64,000 nt of DNA, taken from contig JADILZ010000028.1 in the NCBI GenBank assembly GCA_017695065.1, positions 1-64,000 on the forward strand, read 5' to 3'. This DNA comes from Candidatus Cryptobacteroides excrementipullorum (GTDB lineage: Bacteria > Bacteroidota > Bacteroidia > Bacteroidales > UBA932). The notes under the pieces were generated by a model. The model did not search any database. It worked only from the letters and a program-made list of their open reading frames with translations, and was not told where the DNA came from. Position numbers and translations under genes: made by a program. Shown here one piece after another: positions 32,860 to 42,958 of the stretch (positions are counted from its first letter, which is position 1; every line of letters starts with the position of its first letter).

Positions 32860-32888
32860 AATAAAAACGGCCACCTTCACAGGTGGCC
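32860..32888 (-). terminator. Terminator of the Oar-like receptor / BACON lipoprotein operon
   Basis: GGCCACC / GGTGGCC stem (32869-32888) followed on the minus strand by GTTTTTATTG. A further small hairpin ACTCCC-ATAC-GGGAGT lies at 32926-32941, closer to the stop. Confidence 0.7.
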
Positions 32889-32946
32889 GCCCACAAGTTA
32901 TCTTTGTCGAAAACAACTTATTGTAACTCCCATACGGGAGTATATC

Positions 32947-34584
32947 CTATTCAGCTGCAGACTCGTGGCTGAAGTAATATGCACCTCCGATCTGCGGATC
33001 CCCATTGTAAGAATCACGTGTGCCTATCAGAGTCACAGTATCACCCTCTTTAATCCCGAGCGAAGCAAATGACTTGTCGTTGCTGTCAACCGGAGCATTA
33101 GTGAGACCATACACATATATAGTACCTGTCTCATCCGTAAGATTGAAATTCCCGTAAGTTGAATTAACAATATTCGACACTGTTCCGGTTACCATATAAT
33201 ATGTATTTTCATCTTCTGCAGCAGCAAGTACTTCAGCTACAGTGGCAACAGTATGTCCGATATGGGATACATGATATGCCGGCCCGCCGACCTGAGGAGT
33301 ACCGTTATACTCGTCACGGGTTCCTATCAGCGTAACAATATCACCGGCCTCTAGACCAATAGATGCAAATGACTTGTCATTGCTTTCCTGCTTTGTGGCA
33401 GTAAGTCCATATACCAGTATAGACCCGGTAGCATCAACGAGATCGAAATTACCGTATGTAGTATTGGTGAGGTTAGCAACCTTTCCTGTCATCTGATAAT
33501 AGTCGATGTCGCTTGGAGCTGCAGCAATTATTTCCGCAACAGTTCTCTCTGAAATACTCCCTTCCTGTGAAATCGTGACATTTGCAGTAGAAGTCCCATC
33601 TGAGCTTGAAGATGTGAACGGAATGGTAGCGACACGTGCATCTCCGGTATTAGGAGCCACAGAGATTGAGACACCAGTGACAGTGTTGCCGTCTTCATCC
33701 TCGAATGTCCTTATATTTGATATGGTAATCCATGACTTCAGATCTTCAGGAAGTTCGAATTCAAGACCGTTCCCTTTCACTATGAACTGGGCTTCAACGT
33801 TTCCACCGTCCTTTGTTACAGTAAATTCAGTAGCGACACTCTGAAGAAGTGACTTTTCAACTGCAAGGACTTTGGCATCTACAAGTTCTACTGTACCGTT
33901 GTAAGTGGTCTTAGGTCCCTGTACAGTAACGATGTCACCCACTTCAATATTGAAACTTTCCCAGTCATACTGGCCTGTTGCCGTAACTGTTCCATAGATC
34001 AGAATCTCACCTGTCTCGTCAGCAAGGCGCCAGTTGCCATATTGTGTATTCTCGATAACTGTACATGTACCTGTCACGATATAGGTCTTTCCGTCCGGCC
34101 CGTCAATCACTTCCTGGCAGGTAGCCTCTGAAGCGGCGATTTCACCCTGACGAATGATAAGATACTGCTTTATTCCTGTAGGATTTCCGTTGTCATCAAG
34201 CGCCCAGATTGCAAGATTAAGCTCTCGGCCGGCAGTAGGGTCATCCAACGCCTCCGCTGAGAATGTAATGTCGAATTCACCGGCGGATCCGGAAGTCTGG
34301 CTAACTGTAAGCCACTCAGGCAGGGCGACTTTATCATATACAAAGTTACCGCCCTCATCTAAAACATCATCTCCTTCCTCATCTTCAGCGCGCACCTCTG
34401 AGACAAGTTCCCAGCTCACAGTCGTTTCAAGACTGACATGTGTAGCGCTTCCGTCAGCCGGAATGCAGATATATGACTGGGAAACCTTGATTTCATCCAG
34501 TGTGGAGATCTCATACTCCTGCGTACAACCTGCAAAAAGAAGTGCCGATGACGCAATTGCTGTCAATATATTTTTCAGTTTCAT
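32947..34584 (-). CDS. Lipoprotein with BACON-like domains and three OB-fold repeats
   Basis: This 545-residue lipoprotein (FAGC, Cys20, then TQEYE) has a BACON-like Ig domain at the N-terminus (SYICIPADGSATHVSLETTV) and another in the middle (TEFTVTKDGGNVEAQFIV). It also has three similar OB-fold-type units, each with a Y-x-(V/M)-TG-x-(C/V)...(N/D)-YGN(W/F)-x-L-x-D-x-(T/A)G-x-I-x-(I/V)YG core followed by a GD-x-VT(L/V)-x-G strand. Two of them are adjacent at the C-terminus and nearly repeat each other. Such YdeI/OB repeats bind glycans, nucleic acids or metals in different families. It lies 20 bases after the Oar-like receptor gene, so the two likely form a surface uptake pair. Confidence 0.85.
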   Translation of the reverse strand: MKLKNILTAIASSALLFAGCTQEYEISTLDEIKVSQSYICIPADGSATHVSLETTVSWELVSEVRAEDEEGDDVLDEGGNFVYDKVALPEWLTVSQTSGSAGEFDITFSAEALDDPTAGRELNLAIWALDDNGNPTGIKQYLIIRQGEIAASEATCQEVIDGPDGKTYIVTGTCTVIENTQYGNWRLADETGEILIYGTVTATGQYDWESFNIEVGDIVTVQGPKTTYNGTVELVDAKVLAVEKSLLQSVATEFTVTKDGGNVEAQFIVKGNGLEFELPEDLKSWITISNIRTFEDEDGNTVTGVSISVAPNTGDARVATIPFTSSSSDGTSTANVTISQEGSISERTVAEIIAAAPSDIDYYQMTGKVANLTNTTYGNFDLVDATGSILVYGLTATKQESNDKSFASIGLEAGDIVTLIGTRDEYNGTPQVGGPAYHVSHIGHTVATVAEVLAAAEDENTYYMVTGTVSNIVNSTYGNFNLTDETGTIYVYGLTNAPVDSNDKSFASLGIKEGDTVTLIGTRDSYNGDPQIGGAYYFSHESAAE

Positions 34585-34604
34585 ATCGGTCGAATTTTAC
34601 CAGA

Positions 34605-37600
34605 TTAGTTAAACATGTATTTGATACCGACCTGAGCATACCAGCACTGTCCTATAGATGGGCTGTAGGTCCAAGTAGGAGTGCTGCCTGAAACAGCCGC
34701 ACTTGTCTTGAATACAGGAACGCCCTCTGAATTGATATGGTCGCATGAGAGAATCCTGCCTGAGTTCAAGGCAGCGTTCATGTATTTGGATACTCCCCAT
34801 GAAGAGTTGAACAGGTTCATCAGGTTCTTGATATCGACACTGAGCTGGAGGGTGTTGGTAGTCTTGCCTATCTTCACCTTGAAATCATGTGCATAGTGCA
34901 GATCGAGCCTGTGTACCCACGGAGAGTAAACGCTGTAGGCCTCGGCATACTCGCCCTTGTGCTTGCTCAGATATTTGTCGTTCTCAAGAAATGCCCAGAA
35001 ACGGTCACGGTCATCGTCGGAAACGAAGAGGATCTCGTCCTTGGTGGCAGGAATGTAGATAGCGTCGTAGTTGTATCCGTCACCGTTGAAGTCACCGTCA
35101 TACATGTATGAGTAGTTGGATCCTCCCCTCCATGTCTCGTAGAACAGGCTGAAGGTGTTGCTCTTGTTCCTGTATGTAAGGGAAGCGAAGAAGCGGTCCG
35201 GAGTCACATACTGGGAGTTGTGAAGAATCGGGTTGTTAGGTCCGTCCACAGTAGGAACGTATGTGAATGCACTTGAAGCATCTGATCCAGGCATACCTGT
35301 AAGCTCTTTGGATACAAGGTGAGTATAGGATGCAGTGATGTCGAGCCCCTCTACAGGAGTGATGTTGAACATCACGTTTGCGGAGTATCCGTAACCCTTG
35401 TTGGTGTTGGTAAGGACGAATGCATCTGTTCCGGTGTATTTGTGCTCTGCCGGATAGATCGGACGGTTGTCCGGACCGTTAAGCCTTGTGAATCCGTCCA
35501 CAGGTTTCACATTCCAGTTGGACATGCAGACACCGTTCACGGTCTTGTTGAAGATAAACTCTCCTGAAATGCTCATCGGGAATGATGTAGGGAAAGCATA
35601 GTCAAGGGCTACTGAGGTCTTCCATACCTGAGGCATCTTGAACTTGCGGTCAACTGCAGCAAATGTCGAACCTACGACACCGTCTTCAGGTGAAATAGAC
35701 AGCGGGAATCTTTCCGGATCAATCTGGTTAAGATAATTCTTGAAATCATCGATATTCGTAATAAGATCACCCGAGAATTTATTAAGAAGAGGGTCACCGG
35801 CCTGAATCTTGGCATTCATCTGGACCATGTTGGAGTTGGTAGGCATGTTGGTGAAGAACACCAGAGGGAGACGTCCTGAGAAAAGACCAGTACCTCCACG
35901 GAACTTGAAGCTCTTGTCTCCGAAAATGTCCCATGTGAATCCGACACGCGGAGACACCGAAACCTTGCCTGACGGCCAAAGACCTGTATCAACATGCTTT
36001 CCGTTGTAGTCAAGGGCGAGGATAGCATTGTTGGTCATGATATCCTGGTTGCTGAAGAACAGTCCGTCGAGACGGAGTCCGTATGTGAGCATGAACCTGT
36101 CGGACGGAGTCCATTCATCCTGAGCATAGACACCTACCTTGTGGAAACGCACTCTTGCTGCCGGATTATCTTCTCCGTCATATCCATAGGTAAGACAGAC
36201 TGTCTCCGGCTCTCCTCCATTCAAGAAATCATCGAGACTGTTATACCTGTAGTATCCTGTGCCGTTCCTCATGTATGAGTTATCGGCCATCTGGTACTCG
36301 TAGCTTGCGCCGGCTGTAATCTTGTGGGTCCCGACATAGTAAGTGATGTCATCCCTTACATTGGCGACAGTGTTGTGCACACCGTTGTTGTATGTAAAGA
36401 GCTCGTATCCGAGAGACATGTAAGGAGTGATAGTACCTGATCCGTCAAGTATGTCAATGAACGGGAACAGAGCGGAGTTGCTGCCCCTGACATCGTCCAG
36501 TTTGGAGAATGTGGCGAGGAGCTGGTTGGAAAGCCTGTCATTGATACGGCTGTTGAGATCGAGAGATACTGAGTGGACGAGATTGTCCATAGAGTACATG
36601 GAATTTGCAAAAGCCATGGAATACTCTGACAGACGGGCATTTACAGTACGTGTCCTTGCATCTGAAGACGAAGCGTTAGGAGAGTTCCATCCCTTGTTCA
36701 GAGTGTAGTTGTAGCGGACTGCCAGGTGATGGTTCTCGGCAATGTTCCAGTCAAGACGCACAAGAATCTTCTGGTTGCTCTCGTCTGCAGGGTAGCTCGT
36801 ATATGAACCCGGGTCATACCCGTATTTTTCCTTCACGAAATTTGAAACCCTTTCAAGGTCCTCTACTCTTGTTCTCGAAATATAAGCATCCGGATTCATC
36901 TTTCCATCTGTTGAAGCCCTCCAGCGGTTGGCTACAGTAGGGACTTTCTCATATTCGTAGTTCACGAAGAAGAAGAGCTTGTTCTTGATGATAGGTCCGC
37001 CGAGTGTGGCACCGTATGTTGTAGTCCTGTCCCTGTCACGTGCTCCGGCGACTTCCTGTCCGCCAGCTGCGTTACCACGCATGTTCTCGTTCCTGTGGTA
37101 GATATAGGCAGAACCTTTGAAAGTGTTTGTACCTGATTTGGTTATGGCATTGACACCACCGCCGATGAAGTTGGTCTGACGGACATCATACGGGGAAATC
37201 ACCACCTGTACCTCCTCGATGGCATCGAGTGAGATAGGGCTTCCGCCTCCAGGGAGACCGTCGCTAAGTCCGAAGTTGTTGTTGAAGTTGGCTCCATCGA
37301 CTGTGAAGTTGGCTGTACGTCCGTCTGTTCCGGCGAAGCTCATGCCGTTTCCTCCGTATGGAGAAAGTCTTGTCACGTCTTCGATGCTCCTGCTGACGGT
37401 AGGAAGGGCCGTCATCTGTTCATTTGAGATATTAGTGGATGCACCTGTCTTCTCTGCAGTGAACTTTGAAGCTCCTGTCGCGATGACGATAGCCTCACTC
37501 AGCATCTCGCTGTCCTCTTTCATAGTGACATTCAGGCTGTAAGTCTCAGCGAGCTGGAGTGTCACCTCTGTGTAGGTCATCGGCTGGTAACCGAGACATG

Positions 37601-37853
37601 AGAATTCCACAGAATAAGGACCACCAGAACGCATACCGTTGATTGTGTAACGGCCATCCTCATTAGTGATAACTGTGTAGATTGTTCCTGAGGGCTCATG
37701 TGTGGCAAGAATCGCCACACCGACTACAGGGACTCCCGCCTCATCGGTAACGAGACCGTTAAGGGCGGAGGTAGTCACCTGCGCATTCAATATGCCCCCT
37801 CCTACAAACATTGCCGCCAAAGCGAGCAGAAAACATTTAACTGTTTGTTTCAT
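34605..37853 (-). CDS. Oar-like TonB-dependent outer-membrane receptor, copy 1
   Basis: Start chosen at ATG 37853 (MKQTVKCFLLALAAMFVGGG, signal peptide), giving 1082 residues. A CarboxypepD_reg-like domain (SALNGLVTDEAGVPVVGVAI, NEDGRYTINGMRSGGPYSV) is followed by a plug (VDGANFNNNFGL, EEVQVVISPYDVRQTNF, GGGVNAITKSGTN) and a barrel ending GIKYMFN. This is the Oar/OmpA-related TonB receptor type, distinct from SusC. Relatives are implicated in surface adhesion or in uptake and secretion of proteins or peptides; the substrate is unknown. It is a clear paralogue of 38109-41318. Confidence 0.9.
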   Translation of the reverse strand: MKQTVKCFLLALAAMFVGGGILNAQVTTSALNGLVTDEAGVPVVGVAILATHEPSGTIYTVITNEDGRYTINGMRSGGPYSVEFSCLGYQPMTYTEVTLQLAETYSLNVTMKEDSEMLSEAIVIATGASKFTAEKTGASTNISNEQMTALPTVSRSIEDVTRLSPYGGNGMSFAGTDGRTANFTVDGANFNNNFGLSDGLPGGGSPISLDAIEEVQVVISPYDVRQTNFIGGGVNAITKSGTNTFKGSAYIYHRNENMRGNAAGGQEVAGARDRDRTTTYGATLGGPIIKNKLFFFVNYEYEKVPTVANRWRASTDGKMNPDAYISRTRVEDLERVSNFVKEKYGYDPGSYTSYPADESNQKILVRLDWNIAENHHLAVRYNYTLNKGWNSPNASSSDARTRTVNARLSEYSMAFANSMYSMDNLVHSVSLDLNSRINDRLSNQLLATFSKLDDVRGSNSALFPFIDILDGSGTITPYMSLGYELFTYNNGVHNTVANVRDDITYYVGTHKITAGASYEYQMADNSYMRNGTGYYRYNSLDDFLNGGEPETVCLTYGYDGEDNPAARVRFHKVGVYAQDEWTPSDRFMLTYGLRLDGLFFSNQDIMTNNAILALDYNGKHVDTGLWPSGKVSVSPRVGFTWDIFGDKSFKFRGGTGLFSGRLPLVFFTNMPTNSNMVQMNAKIQAGDPLLNKFSGDLITNIDDFKNYLNQIDPERFPLSISPEDGVVGSTFAAVDRKFKMPQVWKTSVALDYAFPTSFPMSISGEFIFNKTVNGVCMSNWNVKPVDGFTRLNGPDNRPIYPAEHKYTGTDAFVLTNTNKGYGYSANVMFNITPVEGLDITASYTHLVSKELTGMPGSDASSAFTYVPTVDGPNNPILHNSQYVTPDRFFASLTYRNKSNTFSLFYETWRGGSNYSYMYDGDFNGDGYNYDAIYIPATKDEILFVSDDDRDRFWAFLENDKYLSKHKGEYAEAYSVYSPWVHRLDLHYAHDFKVKIGKTTNTLQLSVDIKNLMNLFNSSWGVSKYMNAALNSGRILSCDHINSEGVPVFKTSAAVSGSTPTWTYSPSIGQCWYAQVGIKYMFN

Positions 37854-38053
37854 AAGTGGTAACATTATATAAAAGTAATTCTTGGCTACTTTTTACGCCG
37901 CAAAGATAGATATATCCACTAAAAACGCAAATTTTCTTTTAATATTCTTATTTTCATTTAATTTTTTCTTAATAACCGCATTACGGAAGTAACATTTTTG
38001 TAACAAATCTACAAAACCGCATCCCCATGCCCCTGCAACGGGGGAAATGAACA

Positions 38054-38079
38054 GTGGCGGACCACTGCTGGTCCGCCAC
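38054..38079 (-). terminator. Hairpin terminator after Oar-like receptor copy 2
   Basis: A perfect 11-bp stem GTGGCGGACCA / TGGTCCGCCAC with a 4-base loop lies 30 bases past the stop at 38109. A U-rich tail is clearer on the plus strand than on the minus strand, so it may rely on the hairpin alone. The rest of 37866-38053 is AT-rich with no gene. Confidence 0.6.
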
Positions 38080-38108
38080 CTTTATTATATTATATGCATC
38101 TGCCGCCA

Positions 38109-41100
38109 TCAGAACGTGAGCCTGAAACCGAGCTGGCATCTCCACCTTGAGTAGAAATCGTCCAGGCTCAGGTCCTGTGGCTCCACATAGGAGTATCTCG
38201 GGGTCATGTTGCCGCTACCGTCAGAAGTAAGGCTGGTGACAGTCAGGATCTGCCTGTTGTATGCAGAGGCATAGTAAAGTCCCCATTCCCTGTTGAACAG
38301 GTTGCTTATGTTCAGGAAATCGACTATGAACTGGAGCTTGCGCCCGTGTTTCCGGTCAAAATAGAAATCCTGGGCGATATGCAGGTCAAAGTGGTGTTCG
38401 AACTTGCCGATTCCGGCATACCTCTCAGACCACTGTCCCCTGTGACTGCTGAGATACTTGTCCCCGCTGATGAACTGCTCAAACAAGGCAGCGTCATCCT
38501 GACCGGCCCACGACATCATGGACACTTCCTCCTTGGTCGGGATATAGAGCAGGGAATTCCCGGTTCTCCCGTCCCCGTTGAAGTCAGTGGATTCATTCAT
38601 GGTATATGAATACCGCTGTCCGCTGCCTCCGTCATAAGTGAGTGAAATCGTAGTCTGCAGCCCGTTTGCATAGACCGGTGTGGTATATGAGAGCACCGCC
38701 ATCAGCTTGTGAGGCCTGTCGAAAAGAGAGTGGGAGAGCTCCGGAGAGTTGGTATCCACAGAATAGTTGTACTGCCAGTTGGACAGGGCGACAGAAGATG
38801 TCCCGTCATTCACCGAATACGAATGTCCGAAGGTATAGCCCGCCATGATGTCCAGTCCGAAATCGAAATGCTTTTCAAGTTTTCCGCTGAACGAATATGA
38901 GTAGCCCTTGTTGGTATTTTTAAGAGCCACGACAGCCTGGTAGGTATTGTCTGTGGAATAGTACGGGGCGACATTCGACGCATTGGCCGCATCAGCGTTC
39001 ACGGCATATACCGCCCCTGTGCGGGTCAGGGCAAGGTTCTGGAAGAAGACATTGTTGAAAGTCTTGGAATAAAGCCCGTCGAACGTGAATTTCCACCCTT
39101 TCCCGAACTCCTGTTCATATCCGAGGTTCACCCTGAACACCTGCGGATACTTGAAATCCTCAGACAATGTGTTGATGGTTGCCTTGCCGCCGGCAGAGGC
39201 AATCCCGGACACGACTATGTCATTGTACGGGTCGCTCGTAAGCGGGAAACTGCTGCCAGGCTGGTTGACAGTGACTGACTTCGCTTCCATACCGGTATTG
39301 TTGTAGGCATTGGACAGCCATACGAAAGGCACCCTGCCGGTGAAGAGCCCGGCACCTCCGCGAAGAAGGATCCTCCTTGCGCTGTCCACGTACCATCGAA
39401 AGCCGGCCCGCGGAGAAAACAGTACAGAGGCCTTCGGCGTAGTCCCGACATACTGGCCGTTCGAGATGGCTATATCAGAGGCGTTGAACTCCGGATTCTC
39501 TGTAGGGCTGTTCAGCAGCATCGGCATATCCGCACGCAGTCCGTATGTCAATGTGAAGTTGCGTGTCGGTTTCCACTCATCCTGGACATACAGGCCGAAC
39601 TGGGCCGCCCACGTGGTCGCGCCCCAGCGGGTATCCCCTCCCGTAAGTGAAGGGTCGGCATAGCGGTAGCCGTACTGGTTTATGTCATTGTTGAAGAAGT
39701 CGTTTATGGAAGTGAACCCGTATGAACCATATGCCCCCTGGAGGAAGACATTGTAGAAACGGAATATCTCGTTATGGGTTCCGGCCGTGATGGTATGGTT
39801 ACCCTTGTATATGGACACATTGTCAGTGATGGTGTATGTGTCGGAATGCATTGCGTTAGCACCTGAAGAATAGTCGGTGCCGAGGTTGACGGTGATATTG
39901 TCGGAAATGTATATGTTGGCTCCGCCGTATGCCACAGAGCGTTTGTCCCTGACAAACACGGCAGTCGCACGGAACTCGTTGAAAACCTCGTCGGTAATGC
40001 GCGAATTGAGCTCTGCCACAAGGGTATTGGTCCTGTTGGACTGTCTGTATGACGAATTGTTGAACGTATATTCATACGAACCGGAATCATACTGGTCAGC
40101 ATAAGCGTCCATAAACTGGTAGCGCAGCATGAACTTGTGCGCGTCGCTTATGTTCCAGTCAATCCTGGCCATGGCATTGACAGCCCGGTCCGTTACCTGG
40201 TGCTGGGAGAAAGACTCCCCCGTACCGGATATTCCGTAGTTCTCCTCATAGTGTCTGATCATTGCCTCGGCCATGTCCTCATTGAAATACTTGCCGAGGG
40301 AAGTCCCGTCCGGAAGGATGACCTCCTCGTTCAGCTCTATATTCTCATAAGAGCCGTTTTCAGGGGAATAGACGTTCGGGCTGCTCGCCTTGTAATATTC
40401 GGCGCTCGCGAAAATGAAAAGCTTGTCCTTCACGATAGGAGCCCCTACAGTGAACCCGTAGGTCTGGGAAAGCTGGGTGTCATACTTCTCCCTTGTCTCC
40501 CCCTGCTCCAGAGGGCCGGCGGTGGTGCCGATGAAATCCTGGTTGTTGAAATAGCTGTAGAACGACCCCGTGACGGTATTCGTACCGGATTTGGTGATAG
40601 CGTTTATTGCCCCGCCCGTAAAACCGGACTGGCGGACGTCAAAAGGGGCGACGACCACCTGGATCTCCTCGATGGCGTCGAGTGAAATCGGGTTGGCACC
40701 TGTCTGGCCTCCGTTGGTACCCGTGGACGAAAGGCCGAACGCATCGTTTGCGACAGCCCCGTCAATCTGGAAGCTGTTGTAACGGTTGTTGGTCCCGGCG
40801 AAGGAAATGCCACCGTTCTTGTTCAGTGTGGCCTGCGGGGTGTACTTGACCACGTCATAGACGCTCCTGTCGATAGTAGGAGTGGTTTCGACTGTCTTCC
40901 TGCCGAAACTCGCGCCGGCCCCGGTCTTGCTGGAGTTGAAGGACCCCTCGCTCACCACGACGACTGCTTCGAGCTCGTTGGAGACAGACATGACGGCATC
41001 AAGCTCGTACGGTTCACCGAGCTTCAGGGTAACATCCTTAAAATCAAGGGAAGACATCCCGATATAAGATATCTGGACAGAATACGGACCGCCGGAACGC

Positions 41101-41318
41101 ATACCGTTGATCACATAACGCCCTTCCAGATTTGTCACCGCAGTGTACTGGGTACCTGATGGAATATGGACTGCAATGACAGCCGCACCGGCAAGAGGCT
41201 CGTCCGCCTCGTCCGACACTTGGCCGTTAAGACTCGATGTCGTTACCTGCGCAGAAGCGGCAAGGGAGAACAAAACCCCTATCGTCGCAGCAACGATTAG
41301 CTTAAACGATTGTTTCAT
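38109..41318 (-). CDS. Oar-like TonB-dependent outer-membrane receptor, copy 2
   Basis: This 1069-residue protein has a signal peptide (MKQSFKLIVAATIGVLFSLA), a CarboxypepD_reg-like domain (SSLNGQVSDEADEPLAGAAV, NLEGRYVINGMRSGGPYSV), a plug (IQVVVAPFDVRQSGFTGG, INAITKSGTNTV) and a barrel ending QLGFRLTF. It shares architecture and many motifs with copy 1 but differs strongly in extracellular loops. It has its own terminator and so is transcribed separately from copy 1. The upstream 140 bases hold no other gene. Confidence 0.9.
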   Translation of the reverse strand: MKQSFKLIVAATIGVLFSLAASAQVTTSSLNGQVSDEADEPLAGAAVIAVHIPSGTQYTAVTNLEGRYVINGMRSGGPYSVQISYIGMSSLDFKDVTLKLGEPYELDAVMSVSNELEAVVVVSEGSFNSSKTGAGASFGRKTVETTPTIDRSVYDVVKYTPQATLNKNGGISFAGTNNRYNSFQIDGAVANDAFGLSSTGTNGGQTGANPISLDAIEEIQVVVAPFDVRQSGFTGGAINAITKSGTNTVTGSFYSYFNNQDFIGTTAGPLEQGETREKYDTQLSQTYGFTVGAPIVKDKLFIFASAEYYKASSPNVYSPENGSYENIELNEEVILPDGTSLGKYFNEDMAEAMIRHYEENYGISGTGESFSQHQVTDRAVNAMARIDWNISDAHKFMLRYQFMDAYADQYDSGSYEYTFNNSSYRQSNRTNTLVAELNSRITDEVFNEFRATAVFVRDKRSVAYGGANIYISDNITVNLGTDYSSGANAMHSDTYTITDNVSIYKGNHTITAGTHNEIFRFYNVFLQGAYGSYGFTSINDFFNNDINQYGYRYADPSLTGGDTRWGATTWAAQFGLYVQDEWKPTRNFTLTYGLRADMPMLLNSPTENPEFNASDIAISNGQYVGTTPKASVLFSPRAGFRWYVDSARRILLRGGAGLFTGRVPFVWLSNAYNNTGMEAKSVTVNQPGSSFPLTSDPYNDIVVSGIASAGGKATINTLSEDFKYPQVFRVNLGYEQEFGKGWKFTFDGLYSKTFNNVFFQNLALTRTGAVYAVNADAANASNVAPYYSTDNTYQAVVALKNTNKGYSYSFSGKLEKHFDFGLDIMAGYTFGHSYSVNDGTSSVALSNWQYNYSVDTNSPELSHSLFDRPHKLMAVLSYTTPVYANGLQTTISLTYDGGSGQRYSYTMNESTDFNGDGRTGNSLLYIPTKEEVSMMSWAGQDDAALFEQFISGDKYLSSHRGQWSERYAGIGKFEHHFDLHIAQDFYFDRKHGRKLQFIVDFLNISNLFNREWGLYYASAYNRQILTVTSLTSDGSGNMTPRYSYVEPQDLSLDDFYSRWRCQLGFRLTF

Positions 41319-41462
41319 AATAACTTGTGTTTAATATGTTTGTTTTCGACGTTGCGAAGATATTATAAAAACAAATACAGGCAAAATTTATTTGGATATT
41401 TAACAATTTTTTATATATTGGATTCAATATCCGGCAATGCCTGCAGAAAACGTCGCCACGTA

Positions 41463-42116
41463 CTATGCCAGAATCTCGTGCAGGACCCGCAACGAATTGA
41501 CATTCAACGATGATTCCGTGTGATATTCAAGATATTTCAAGATAGTTTCGGCCAGACGGCTGCGCACCGTCCCCGTCAGTGGTATAAGCATGCTCTGGCC
41601 GAACGGCTCCGTGAGAAACCGTCCGGCCAGAGGAGCAAGTTCCCCGGCAAACGGGGCGAGATCCTCGCATGAAGGCCGGAAACCGAGGACCACGGCCAGC
41701 TCAAGCAGAAAACGTATGTGAAAATTGCTGAAGTCGGACTCCATGGCATCCAGAAGCAGGATGCTTCTGCGGCACCAGTCATATATTCCGGGCTCGTCTG
41801 TCCCCTCCTTCATGATACGGTACAGGACTTCGCTCATGAACATTGTCATGGAATTCTTGTACATGCTGTTCCTTATGCCCATAAGAGGGCAGGCCAGGAC
41901 AGGCCTTCCTGCAGACGAAAGGGACGACCTCCTGTTTTCGGTTATCTCGCACTCGAGGATATTCATTGGGAGGAACATTGTCATCATCGCCCCCTTGCCG
42001 ACCCCGCGCACGAAAAAACTCTTTCTGCCGTATTCCCTGCTCAGGGTATGGATTACGACAGAATTGTCCCCCGTCTTGGTGAGATGGAGGATTATGAGTT
42101 CAACAGATGCGGTCAT
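41463..42116 (-). CDS. recO: DNA repair protein RecO
   Basis: This 217-residue protein has the RecO order: an N-terminal OB-fold (ELIILHLTKTGDNSVVIHTL, GRKSFFVRGVGKG) and a helical C-terminal part. It helps load RecA at gaps with RecR and binds single-stranded DNA. The four-cysteine zinc knuckle of some RecO proteins is absent, as in other Bacteroidota. It follows rdgB by 38 bases and probably shares its promoter. Confidence 0.88.
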   Translation of the reverse strand: MTASVELIILHLTKTGDNSVVIHTLSREYGRKSFFVRGVGKGAMMTMFLPMNILECEITENRRSSLSSAGRPVLACPLMGIRNSMYKNSMTMFMSEVLYRIMKEGTDEPGIYDWCRRSILLLDAMESDFSNFHIRFLLELAVVLGFRPSCEDLAPFAGELAPLAGRFLTEPFGQSMLIPLTGTVRSRLAETILKYLEYHTESSLNVNSLRVLHEILA

Positions 42117-42154
42117 GTCTTTGTTTATGGATTAGCCCGGCAGCAGGCCGACGG

Positions 42155-42781
42155 TCACCTGGCGTTCAGGAAAGCCGCCATGGCACGCAATGCCTTGCCC
42201 CTGTGGGAGATGGCGTTTTTCTCCTCCTCCGTGATGTCGGCAAGGGTCTTCCCGGGAAACTCGTCCGGTATGAATATCGGGTCATACCCGAATCCGCCGT
42301 TGCCGGACCTGCTGTACGCAATGCTTCCTTCAAGAGTGCCTTCAAAGAAATATTTCTCCCCGTCAAGGATAAGCGTGACGACACTTCTGAACCTGGCCCT
42401 GCGGGAATACCTGTTCATCCTCACTCCCAGCTCTTCGGCCATTGAACACTCAGTCCTGAGACGTGCCAGCTCGGAAAGGACCTTGTCCATGTTCTTCCCG
42501 AAATCCTTGTCCTCTCCCGCATACCTGGCGGTACGGACCCCCGGGGCACCGCCCAGGGCGTTGACTTCAAGCCCGGTGTCATCTGCAAAACAGCTGCACC
42601 CGCAGCTTTTCCAGATATGCTCGGCCTTGATGATTGAATTGGCCTTCAGCGTGAGGCCTGTCTCCTGGACATCGTCGGTGATGCCCATCTGTGCAGGGGT
42701 AACGAGCTCAAAGCCCCCGCCTAAAATCTCTGATGCTTCACGCAGTTTTCCGCTATTGCCCGTTGCAAATACGATCTTCAT
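42155..42781 (-). CDS. rdgB: XTP/dITP pyrophosphatase (RdgB/HAM1)
   Basis: This 208-residue enzyme removes non-canonical purine nucleoside triphosphates (XTP, dITP) to limit mutation. Diagnostic motifs are FATGNSGKLREASEIL at the N-terminus, FADDTGLEVNALGGAPGVRT in the centre, and GFGYDPIFIPDEFPGKTLAD near the C-terminus. Length is typical. A full promoter lies at 42818-42849. Confidence 0.95.
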   Translation of the reverse strand: MKIVFATGNSGKLREASEILGGGFELVTPAQMGITDDVQETGLTLKANSIIKAEHIWKSCGCSCFADDTGLEVNALGGAPGVRTARYAGEDKDFGKNMDKVLSELARLRTECSMAEELGVRMNRYSRRARFRSVVTLILDGEKYFFEGTLEGSIAYSRSGNGGFGYDPIFIPDEFPGKTLADITEEEKNAISHRGKALRAMAAFLNAR

Positions 42782-42817
42782 AATCCAACTGCTTTTTTAT
42801 TTCCTCTAAAACCGGTG

Positions 42818-42849
42818 CAAAGGTAAAATCTGTTTTGATTTTTTGCAAA
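42818..42849 (-). promoter_or_regulatory. rdgB-recO promoter
   Basis: -33 TTTG (42849-42846), 20 bases, -7 TACCTTTG (42825-42818). Confidence 0.6.
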
Positions 42850-42899
42850 AAGTTTCGGAAAACTGTTTTGAAATTCAAGACAGTTTCTGAATGTTTTCG

Positions 42900-42907
42900 T
42901 AAATTTG
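42900..42907 (+). promoter_or_regulatory. -7 box for the S41 peptidase gene
   Basis: TAAATTTG on the plus strand, about 50 bases before ATG 42959. No -33 TTTG at standard distance. Confidence 0.4.
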
Positions 42908-42958
42908 TGGCTTGGCTTTTGCTGGAATAGCTTTCCGGCCAATGAAAAATTAACTGAA

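Noticed and set aside
41718..42809. Plus-strand 363-codon frame across recO and rdgB
   Set aside because: It runs antisense through two genes with strong family motifs.
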